25,770 nucleotides of DNA from an uncultured Anaerolineaceae bacterium (lineage in GTDB: Bacteria > Chloroflexota > Anaerolineae > Anaerolineales > Anaerolineaceae): assembly GCA_938020565.1 (NCBI GenBank), contig CALIHP010000080.1, forward strand, positions 1 to 25,770. The letters are read 5' to 3'. Of the stretch, positions 7,837 through 14,251 are shown one piece after another. The stretch's first letter is position 1. The number at the start of each line of letters is the position of its first letter. Below the pieces are notes generated by a model. That model saw only the letters and a list, made by a program, of their open reading frames with translations. It was not told where the DNA came from and did no database searches. The position numbers and the translations under genes were made by a program.

Positions 7837-7973
7837 GTTTCTTTCAGAATCACGAAGCAGTCCGGAGGGCCCGAAGTCGAGGAGCCAGAAACTTCGAAAC
7901 TATTATGAAATTACAAGAAACGATTTCAACAACTGCGGATACCGGACCCCAGGAACAAAAAAAGCCTTCCATT

Positions 7974-7999
7974 AAAAAAAACCGGCGCAAAACGCCGAT
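7974..7999 (-). terminator. Intrinsic terminator of the methyltransferase gene
   Basis: On the minus strand, a stem of CGGCG/CGCCG (7997-7993 with 7987-7983), extendable by a G-T and an A-T pair, has a 5-nt loop. It is followed by eight U residues (plus-strand A-run 7974-7981). It lies about 45 nt after the methyltransferase stop and separates that gene from the uxaC operon. Confidence 0.75.
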
Positions 8000-8044
8000 T
8001 CGATCAGAAGAGGACCTTTTACTTCAGCGATACCCGCCTCAAAG

Positions 8045-8671
8045 TCACCGCGGTCCCTTTACGCCGCTGACAACCGACCACACATCCTTCGTTTTCACTT
8101 CAATATCCCTGAAACCGGCCTGTTTCAACGCTCCGCCCTGATCCTCCGGCGTATAAACCCTCATCTCCGGACAGTTATCCATCCAGATCTTCGCGGCCTC
8201 CGGGTCGTTAACCTCGTTCATCAGGATGATCCGCCCGCCCGGTTTCAGCACGCGCCAGATCTCTTTCAACCCGCCGGCCAGGTCCGGCCAGAAATAAATC
8301 GTTTCACAGCCGATTACCCCGCCGTACGTCTCGTCCTTAAACGGCAGCGCCATTACGTTCCCCTCTTCAATCCGGCACTGATCGCCCAAACGGGCGGCAT
8401 GCAGCTTACGACTGACGCGGACGCTGTCCGGGGAATAATCGACGCCGTCAACCGCGCTCCCGGGATACATCTCAAATAAATGCTGAATATTCCGGCCCCC
8501 GCCGCAGCCGACATCCAGCAGCCGGTCGCCATCGTTAAAGCGAAAGCTTTCCAGCGCCCATTTCGCCATCGGGTCATGGCCATTCCCCATCGACTTCGCG
8601 AAAATCCGACCGAAAAAGCCTTCAGGCTTCCGCGCATTTTTCATTATAAATCTAATAAAAAAGTTAGACAT
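8045..8671 (-). CDS. Class I SAM-dependent methyltransferase (UbiE/Methyltransf_11 type)
   Basis: 208-aa methyltransferase. Motif I LLDVGCGGGRN binds the SAM methionine end, the acidic residue ending VDGVDYS binds the ribose, the motif II region is GNVMALPFKDETYGGVIGCETIYFWPD, and motif III is LKPGGRIILMNE. This is the small-molecule methyltransferase arrangement, but the substrate cannot be deduced. GAGG lies 6 nt before the ATG. It is transcribed divergently from a TetR regulator across a 168-nt gap. A TATACT box at 8726-8721 may be its -10 element, but no good -35 pairs with it. It ends at an intrinsic terminator. Confidence 0.88.
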   Translation of the reverse strand: MSNFFIRFIMKNARKPEGFFGRIFAKSMGNGHDPMAKWALESFRFNDGDRLLDVGCGGGRNIQHLFEMYPGSAVDGVDYSPDSVRVSRKLHAARLGDQCRIEEGNVMALPFKDETYGGVIGCETIYFWPDLAGGLKEIWRVLKPGGRIILMNEVNDPEAAKIWMDNCPEMRVYTPEDQGGALKQAGFRDIEVKTKDVWSVVSGVKGPR

Positions 8672-8765
8672 TCCCTGCCTCTTTCCGGCAACTGCGTACC
8701 AATTTTATCTGCGTTAGCTAAGTATAACCGATCCGGAACGTGAATTGTCGATCCTGCCGGAATAA

Positions 8766-8795
8766 TTGACGCAGTCAGCCACAGCGGACTATAAT
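8766..8795 (+). promoter_or_regulatory. Promoter of tetR
   Basis: TTGACG (8766-8771) and a perfect TATAAT (8790-8795) are separated by 18 nt. The predicted transcription start falls near 8802, inside the palindrome at 8794-8810, and GGAGG precedes the tetR ATG. Confidence 0.7.
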
Positions 8796-8810
8796 ATACC
8801 AACGGTATAT
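8794..8810. promoter_or_regulatory. Probable TetR operator
   Basis: ATATACC-AAC-GGTATAT is a perfect 7-bp inverted repeat with a 3-bp centre. It overlaps the end of the tetR -10 box and the expected transcription start. Size and placement fit an autoregulatory TetR-family operator: binding would block tetR and the gene behind it. Confidence 0.65.
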
Positions 8811-8839
8811 CATTCAGCGAACCAGAAACGGAGGCAGCG

Positions 8840-9454
8840 ATGAAACGACCGGACACGCAGGAACGGATCCTGCGGATTGCAAAAAAGGAATTCCTTCAAA
8901 AGGGTTTTAAAGGCGCTTCGCTTCAGTCGATCGTCTCTCAGGCCGGCTTTACGAAGGGCGCTTTTTACGGTTATTATCCGAATAAAGCCGCGCTTTTCGA
9001 CGACCTCGTTTCCGCCGCCGCCGAGGGGCTTCGGGAACGCTTCAAAGCGGCGCAGCAGGCCCATTTCGAGCTGATTCCGGAAGGCCGCACCGCGGTGAGC
9101 TGGCGATTGAGCGGCGAGTTTTTACAGCAATTCATACAATACATATACGATCACTTTGACGAATTCAAGCTGATCACCTGCCGGTCGGAAGGAACGAAGT
9201 ACGCGAATTACGTTCAGGAACTGGCCGAGATGGAAATCAGCGTTTCCGAACAGTACCTGGAAACGCTGCGTCAGAAAGAAAAGCTGATCGGCTCGATCAG
9301 CCGCGAGCTGCATAGCATGATGACCGGCGCATTTTTCAACGCCGTTTTTGAAACCGTCGCCCGGGACATGCCGCGGGAACAAGCGCTCGCATATGGGGAC
9401 GAGCTGGTCGCTTTTTTCTCCGCGGGGATGAAGGCGCAGGTGGAATTCAATTAA
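8840..9454 (+). CDS. TetR/AcrR-family transcriptional regulator
   Basis: 204-aa regulator with an N-terminal TetR DNA-binding domain: RILRIAKKEFLQKGFKGASLQSIVSQAGFTKGAFYGYYPNKAALFDDLV around residues 9-57 matches the family pattern, with the recognition helix at about 33-43. The remaining helical part is the ligand-binding and dimer domain, which is too divergent to name a ligand. GGAGG lies 5 nt before the ATG. It is followed after 63 nt by an ATC-hydrolase-family gene in the same direction and is divergent to a methyltransferase. The palindrome over its promoter suggests autorepression, which would also cover the downstream gene. Confidence 0.92.
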   Translation: MKRPDTQERILRIAKKEFLQKGFKGASLQSIVSQAGFTKGAFYGYYPNKAALFDDLVSAAAEGLRERFKAAQQAHFELIPEGRTAVSWRLSGEFLQQFIQYIYDHFDEFKLITCRSEGTKYANYVQELAEMEISVSEQYLETLRQKEKLIGSISRELHSMMTGAFFNAVFETVARDMPREQALAYGDELVAFFSAGMKAQVEFN

Positions 9455-9517
9455 CCGCCGCGGCTCTATTGCCCCGGCGATACGCTGGAACCGATTTACG
9501 AAGCGAGGAAAAAAATC

Positions 9518-10144
9518 ATGAAAAACGACGCGCTGAAACGCATGAAAAACAGTTATCTCGCCAACGCTTATCAGAAATTAAAGAATGAGACGCTGCAATC
9601 AGAGCTGATCGAGCGGTTCGATCAGCTTTTATCGGAAAACGATCTGGGGAATAAGATGATAGCGCATCATCTGGAAAAAGCGATTTTACCCGCGGTCGCG
9701 TTCCACGACGTATTAACCAGCCATGGCGTCGATAACGGAGCCAGCAGGGAACAGATCCGCGATTCCGTTCTGGATGCGGCGAAATCGGCGGCCCGCCTGT
9801 TTCAGGTTATCGGAAAGATTCCGTTCTTTTTTCCGCTGATGCGCTGGATGGTCAAAATAGGGCTGCGGACGAAATACGGCGAAGCCGGCTGGGATTTCGT
9901 TTGGACCCGGGACGACCCGGCCGCGCTGGTCTGGGACTGCCGGCGCTGCCTCTATGCCGACGTTTTCCAGAAATACGGGATGCCGGAGCTGACGGAAATC
10001 TTCTGCGAAAGCGATGACGTCGCGTATGGAAATATTCCCGGCGTCCGCTGGGGCCGAACGCAGACAATCGGGCGGGGAGATCCGGTCTGCGACTTCAAGC
10101 TGTATAACGAAAAAATAAAGGGATTTAACACAGATCAAAGCTGA
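9518..10144 (+). CDS. L-2-amino-thiazoline-4-carboxylic acid (ATC) hydrolase family protein
   Basis: 208-aa protein that I match to the ATC_hydrolase family. The recognisable parts are an early ILPAVAFHDVL helix, the CRRCLYADVFQKYGMPELTEIFCESDD block (C141, C144, C163) and the C-terminal RTQTIGRGDPVCDFKLY with C191. The namesake enzyme opens the ATC thiazoline ring in a bacterial L-cysteine route. Most family members in anaerobes are uncharacterised, so the substrate here is open. The start follows GCGAGGA by about 9 nt. The gene shares its direction with tetR and is probably co-transcribed and repressed with it. A GC-rich hairpin follows the stop. Confidence 0.75.
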   Translation: MKNDALKRMKNSYLANAYQKLKNETLQSELIERFDQLLSENDLGNKMIAHHLEKAILPAVAFHDVLTSHGVDNGASREQIRDSVLDAAKSAARLFQVIGKIPFFFPLMRWMVKIGLRTKYGEAGWDFVWTRDDPAALVWDCRRCLYADVFQKYGMPELTEIFCESDDVAYGNIPGVRWGRTQTIGRGDPVCDFKLYNEKIKGFNTDQS

Positions 10145-10147
10145 CAA

Positions 10148-10200
10148 GCCGGCGGGCGAACTGAAAGCCGCGTCTGCCGCCCGCCCGGCACGGTCTTTTT
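10148..10200 (+). terminator. Probable terminator of the tetR-ATC hydrolase unit
   Basis: GCCGGCGGGCG (10148-10158) pairs with CGCCCGCCCGGC (10178-10189) with one bulged base, closing a 19-nt loop. TCTTTTT follows after a short gap. The long loop and offset U-tract make it imperfect, but it is placed right after the stop codon. Confidence 0.55.
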
Positions 10201-10233
10201 ATCACGTTCCCGGAACCGCCGATCGGGATCGCG

Positions 10234-10239
10234 TATAAT
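10234..10239 (+). promoter_or_regulatory. TATAAT box directly in front of the CapA-like gene (leaderless start)
   Basis: A perfect TATAAT ends 6 nt before the ATG at 10246, which puts the expected transcription start on the start codon itself. No convincing -35 element is seen. GGAG sits only 1 nt before the ATG, too close for normal ribosome binding. Confidence 0.5.
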
Positions 10240-10245
10240 CGGAGC

Positions 10246-11667
10246 ATGAGTCTTTATCTCCGCCGCTGCATCCTGATCTTCTGTGTTCTCCTGTTGAGCG
10301 GAGGGCACGCTTTCGCCGAGACGGCGGCCGAAACCGTCGACGTTCCGTTCGTCGTCGCCTGTCCGTTCGCGACCGTCGCTGACGAGCTGTCTCTCGTCGC
10401 CCTCAGGACACTCTGGCGAAAGGGGCTCGCTGAAACCGAAGAAATCGCCCGCCTGACGCTGCGGCCCGAGGCGATCGCGCTGTTCAGTGACGCTTTCGGC
10501 CCGCCCGCCCCCAGCGCAATCTTCACCGCCGTCGATCCGGTCGGGAGAATTCGCGACGGGACGCATGGCTGCGCGTTGATTCCGGCGGTCGAACTGACGC
10601 CTGATCTGAAGCGGATCCGCGTGGGAGCGTCTCCCGCGCCCTGGGACGCGGCATACGAACCCGCGGCCGATCCGCTGAATCGGAGCGTTCCAGCCAGGGA
10701 GCCACTCGCGGAAAAAAGCTTTGAGCGTTCGCTGGTCAGCCGTGTCCTGATTACCGGGACGACCGCGCTGACACGGAATACGTCATACGCCATGGCGCAG
10801 AACGGCACGACCTGGGCAGGAAGCGCCGTCAAAGAAATATTTGAGAGCGCGGACATTCGCCATATTTCCAACGAATCTTCGTTTTGGACGAAATGTCCGG
10901 AGCCGATCCGAAGCCGAACGATGCAATTCTGCACGCCATACGAAGATTGGCGCTTATTCGAAAGCCTGGGCGTTAACCTGATCGAGCTGACAGGGAATCA
11001 TCTCCGCGATTATGACTGGCCGCCGCTCCTCGAAACGTTCGAGCTCTTCGAACGCGAAGGGATTCCCTACTATGGGGCGGGCCGTACGATCGAAGCGGCC
11101 GCCCAGCCATACGTTCTCCGGCATAACGGCAACGACTTCGTATTTCTCGGCTGCAACAGCGCCGGACCGGAACATGTTTTCGTGACCGGGACGCTCCCTG
11201 GGGTTCATCGCTGCGACTTTGACCAGCTGGAAGCCGACGTCCGACGCTACGCTGAAGCGGGAAAAATCGTCATCGTGACGCTTCAGTATGGAGAAGCGTA
11301 TTCACGAAAACCGGGCGACTACCAGAAACGCGATTTTGACCGGATTTCTGAGGCCGGCGCCGTCGTCGTCAGCGGTTCGCAGAGCCACTTCGCTCAATCT
11401 TACCGAGTTTCGCCGGACCGCATTGTGCATTACGGTCTGGGGAACCTGTTTTTTGATCAGATGGATACCCCAATCGTCGGAACGCGGCAGGAGCTTCTCG
11501 ACCGCCATATTTTTTACGACGGGCGCCTGCTGCAAACCGAAATTCAGACGACGATGCTGACCGAGTTCGCGCGTCCGATTCCGATGACTTCCGCGGAACG
11601 GAGCGCCCTCCTGAACGAGATTCTCCCATTGACGGAAGGCCTGGGAACCCGGGAGGAAGCGCGCTGA
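10246..11667 (+). CDS. Exported CapA-like (PGA_cap) metallophosphatase-fold protein
   Basis: 473-aa secreted protein. Residues 1-24 form a signal peptide (Arg pair, hydrophobic core, AFA cleavage site). Residues 30-140 are an N-terminal region of unclear fold that vaguely resembles a phosphate-binding-type periplasmic domain. Residues 166-405 resemble the CapA/PgsA domain of poly-gamma-glutamate capsule proteins: HISNE (206-210), ELTGNHLRDYDW (247-258), TLQYGEAY (345-352), GSQSHFAQ (377-384) and HYGLGNLFFDQ (395-405). The usual GD ligand motif at the start of the domain reads GTTALTR, and the usual HWG reads QYG, so metal binding may differ from classical CapA. No pgsBC partners are nearby. 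The actual activity is unknown. Confidence 0.82.
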   Translation: MSLYLRRCILIFCVLLLSGGHAFAETAAETVDVPFVVACPFATVADELSLVALRTLWRKGLAETEEIARLTLRPEAIALFSDAFGPPAPSAIFTAVDPVGRIRDGTHGCALIPAVELTPDLKRIRVGASPAPWDAAYEPAADPLNRSVPAREPLAEKSFERSLVSRVLITGTTALTRNTSYAMAQNGTTWAGSAVKEIFESADIRHISNESSFWTKCPEPIRSRTMQFCTPYEDWRLFESLGVNLIELTGNHLRDYDWPPLLETFELFEREGIPYYGAGRTIEAAAQPYVLRHNGNDFVFLGCNSAGPEHVFVTGTLPGVHRCDFDQLEADVRRYAEAGKIVIVTLQYGEAYSRKPGDYQKRDFDRISEAGAVVVSGSQSHFAQSYRVSPDRIVHYGLGNLFFDQMDTPIVGTRQELLDRHIFYDGRLLQTEIQTTMLTEFARPIPMTSAERSALLNEILPLTEGLGTREEAR

Positions 11668-11736
11668 TCGATCGAGAACCGCGATCTTCGGAAAATTTAA
11701 CGTTCCTGTCCGACTGTTATAAATTCGTGACGCGGA

Positions 11737-11764
11737 TTGTTTCTGTCCAGGAATCAACTATAAT
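11737..11764 (+). promoter_or_regulatory. Promoter immediately before the esterase gene (leaderless start)
   Basis: TTGTTT (11737-11742) and TATAAT (11759-11764) are 16 nt apart. TATAAT ends 7 nt before the ATG at 11772, so transcription should begin at or within a base of the start codon. No ribosome-binding site lies in between. Confidence 0.6.
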
Positions 11765-11771
11765 TTTTGCT

Positions 11772-12530
11772 ATGATGAAACGACGAATCTGCCTGCTGGT
11801 CCTTTGCTTCGCGTTTTTGAGGCTGAACGCCAGGGCCCAGGGACAAAGCGAAACAGAGGGAAAGCTCCTGATGTTCGACGAGCCGATGATCCTGAATATC
11901 TACCTGCCGCCGAATTTCGAGCCAGACCAGAGTTATCCGTCTCTCTACCTCCTGCATGGACAAAGTCAGGACGTGACACTCTGGACGCGTCTCGGGATCC
12001 GCGAGACGCTCGATGAGCTGATCCTGAGCGAACGAATCCAGCCGTTCATTGTGATCATGCCGCAGGAGGAGAATTATCTTCAGGACGTCGAGAAGTCAGA
12101 CTTCGAACGCCGCCTGATCGAAAACGTGATCCCGTTCGTCGAACGGAATTTTCCGGTTATTCAGGCTCGATCGGCGCGCGCAATCGGCGGAATCAGCCGC
12201 GGCGCCTTCTGGTCGCAGCTGATCGCGCTGAAAAATTACGACCTTTTCGGCGTCCTGGGACAGCATAGCCTGCTGACCGCCTATTATTCAACGTCCAGCC
12301 TGATCCGGATCTTCGAGGATCGGCGCGACCTGCCTGCGCTGAAAATCAGAATCGATATCGGGAATGAGGATTTCTATGTTGAAGAGGAGGCGGTCTTTGC
12401 GAACCAGCTGCAAACGCTGAAAATTCCCCATACGTTTATCCTCAACGAGGGTAAGCATGACGAGGAATATTGGAAAATGCACCTGCGCGACTACCTGATC
12501 TGGTACGCGGAAGCGCTGGAGACGGATTAG
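11772..12530 (+). CDS. Exported alpha/beta-hydrolase, putative esterase (esterase D/Fes-like)
   Basis: 252 aa from the ATG at 11772; an upstream in-frame ATG at 11727 would place the -10 box inside the gene. The N-terminus is a signal peptide ending at ARAQ. The mature part follows the putative-esterase fold: LNIYLPPNF, YPSLYLLHGQSQD with the oxyanion-hole HG, nucleophile elbow GGISRGAFW (GxSxG), DIGNEDFY with a likely catalytic acid, and the His in EGKHDEEYW near the end. The substrate is unknown; relatives include carbohydrate acyl-esterases and siderophore esterases. It shares its direction, secretion signal and leaderless promoter layout with the CapA-like gene. Its stop codon overlaps the stop of the convergent gene by 4 bases. 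Confidence 0.87.
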   Translation: MMKRRICLLVLCFAFLRLNARAQGQSETEGKLLMFDEPMILNIYLPPNFEPDQSYPSLYLLHGQSQDVTLWTRLGIRETLDELILSERIQPFIVIMPQEENYLQDVEKSDFERRLIENVIPFVERNFPVIQARSARAIGGISRGAFWSQLIALKNYDLFGVLGQHSLLTAYYSTSSLIRIFEDRRDLPALKIRIDIGNEDFYVEEEAVFANQLQTLKIPHTFILNEGKHDEEYWKMHLRDYLIWYAEALETD

Positions 12531-14251
12531 CGGGCCTGAGTCACGCTGCGAATTCGATTCCGTACCGCTCCGATCAGGCGCCGGCAGCGTTTCAGCAAGC
12601 CGAGCCGTTCCCGGCATGGGACGAGAAAATCCGCGAACTGAAGCGTCGTAAAATTCTGATCGCGAATTCCGACATATTCGTTCTGGAACCAGTATTCCAT
12701 CGCCGCAAACAGCTGTTTAAAATTCTCCACGCCGGCAAGACGCAATAAATCGGTCCCTGCCGCCGTTATCTCTCTCGCCGCCTCCGGATAATCGAGCTCA
12801 AAATAGAAAACCGCACGGTACAAAATAAACTCGACAGGGACCGGGAAATCGAAGGTCCATTCCGTATCGGCAACCTGCCAGGAATGATCCAAGATCAGGA
12901 TATTCTGCGGAATGAAATCAATATCGATCCGATCACAGGATGAAAGCCCAACCGGGACCGCCGCGCCGCCGAAAATCTCCCGGAAACGATTCGTCGGCTG
13001 AAACGGACCCGTCGCCATGCCGCGAACTTTTTCACAATAGGCTGAGAACGCGCCGTCAAATCCCGCCCAGTCGGCGGACAGCGCCAGCTCCGCCAATCGA
13101 TCTCCAAGCGACATGCCGGAGAGATAGGGGATCTCCGCGAAACCGTCCTTCCAGGCTCCGGATACCACGTTTACGCCCACCTTCTCAAATCTCTCGCATA
13201 GGGACGACCCATTTTTGCAGGCGTTTTCAATATGCGCAATACCCTCCGGGAATATCGGAAGTTTCCGGACGATTCGACGTCCGTCGCTTCCAAGCCGGAT
13301 CTCAGTTCGAACCTGAAACCGAGAGGCCCTTGAACTCGAGAACCGAACATGGATCATCATGTCTCCTGGTGAATCAATCTCCGCTCGTTCAAGCACGACG
13401 AAAAAGGCGTTCGCAAAAAAAGGATACGCGCCATCGGCCAACAACCGCTCATACGCCGGCGATTCTTCAAAAAGGCGCATGCGTTCGCCCGACCATGAAA
13501 ACGAGTTCAGCGTCAGCGCGCCGCGGTCCGGCAGGAAATCGTCCGAATAAATGGCGCGCACGAATTGATGATCCGGATAGGGATAATACAGCTTCGCATG
13601 GGCAAGCCCCGCGGCGTTCGCAGCACGCAGAACCTCCTTTCGCGTAACCCCAAAAGACGGCAGATCTGAAGACGCTGAAGCAAACGGGAAATAGCTCAGA
13701 TTCCGATTTTTATCAGCATAGGAGCATCCCGCCCAATATTTCAACCCGTACCGATTCGGCAGCGCGAGAATCACGCGCCCCTTCTCCTGAAGCAGGGCGG
13801 CGTACTCCGCGAGCCGGGAAAGGTCTACCTCTTCGCCCATCAGCGTAATCACATCAAATTTTCGGACGGACGCAAGAGCAATAATATCTTTAAAATCACT
13901 ATTACAGATCGTTACGTTCTTACGCCGCCGCTGACGGAAGCGATTAATTGCGCTGCGGACCTCTGATGCTTCATAACTGACGACAGCCCCTGCACGATCG
14001 GCGAGCGCGCCAGTCAGCGCTCCATAGCCAGAACCGATTTCCAGAACCCGGCTATCCCCACCCAGCTCGAACCAGGAGACAGCGTTGCGGCGTTCGGAAA
14101 AAAGCTCCGCTGCAAGAAAAGCGCTTTTCCGTTCGCGAACGATCCGATTCCAATCCCGTTCGTCATAATCGCGAACGATCGATACCAGCGCCAGCTCCTC
14201 CTCCGTCAGAGGCAGACTGAAAAGATCGTCTTCCGAATAAAGCTCAGCCAC
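12527..14251 (-). CDS. Bifunctional-looking SAM methyltransferase with C-terminal kinase-like domain
   Basis: 574 aa. The N-terminal half is a class I methyltransferase: motif I RVLEIGSGYGALTGAL (68-83), acidic VSYEAS (91-96), then FDVITLMGE and GRVILALPNRYGLKYWAG (158-175). The C-terminal part from about 300 resembles a small-molecule or glycan kinase: a Lys in RRIVRKLP (near 330), then DFIPQNILILDH (D445, N450) and DTEW (D462, E464), which look like the catalytic loop and the metal-binding acidic motif. The order recalls WbdD, which methylates and phosphorylates the growing O-antigen end to stop chain growth. It overlaps the RgpF-like gene by 8 bases, so both probably act on one surface polysaccharide. 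The kinase assignment is by eye. Confidence 0.75.
   Translation of the reverse strand: MAELYSEDDLFSLPLTEEELALVSIVRDYDERDWNRIVRERKSAFLAAELFSERRNAVSWFELGGDSRVLEIGSGYGALTGALADRAGAVVSYEASEVRSAINRFRQRRRKNVTICNSDFKDIIALASVRKFDVITLMGEEVDLSRLAEYAALLQEKGRVILALPNRYGLKYWAGCSYADKNRNLSYFPFASASSDLPSFGVTRKEVLRAANAAGLAHAKLYYPYPDHQFVRAIYSDDFLPDRGALTLNSFSWSGERMRLFEESPAYERLLADGAYPFFANAFFVVLERAEIDSPGDMMIHVRFSSSRASRFQVRTEIRLGSDGRRIVRKLPIFPEGIAHIENACKNGSSLCERFEKVGVNVVSGAWKDGFAEIPYLSGMSLGDRLAELALSADWAGFDGAFSAYCEKVRGMATGPFQPTNRFREIFGGAAVPVGLSSCDRIDIDFIPQNILILDHSWQVADTEWTFDFPVPVEFILYRAVFYFELDYPEAAREITAAGTDLLRLAGVENFKQLFAAMEYWFQNEYVGIRDQNFTTLQFADFLVPCRERLGLLKRCRRLIGAVRNRIRSVTQAR

Larger units (their letters stand above)
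7698..8044. other. Non-coding region between uxaC and the methyltransferase gene
   Basis: This 347-base stretch holds the candidate uxaC promoter (7776-7803), a short palindrome upstream of it (7825-7836) and the terminator of the methyltransferase gene (7974-7999). I find no convincing gene in it; the open frames there are short and lack ribosome-binding sites. Confidence 0.6.

Noticed and set aside
7915..7928. A cre-like or LacI-type operator around GAAACGATTTCA
   Set aside because: Only the right half fits the consensus, and it lies over 110 nt upstream of the uxaC promoter with no LacI-family gene in the window.
7905..8141. 78-codon plus-strand frame next to the methyltransferase gene
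   Set aside because: It runs through the methyltransferase terminator and into the antisense of that gene; no ribosome-binding site is seen.
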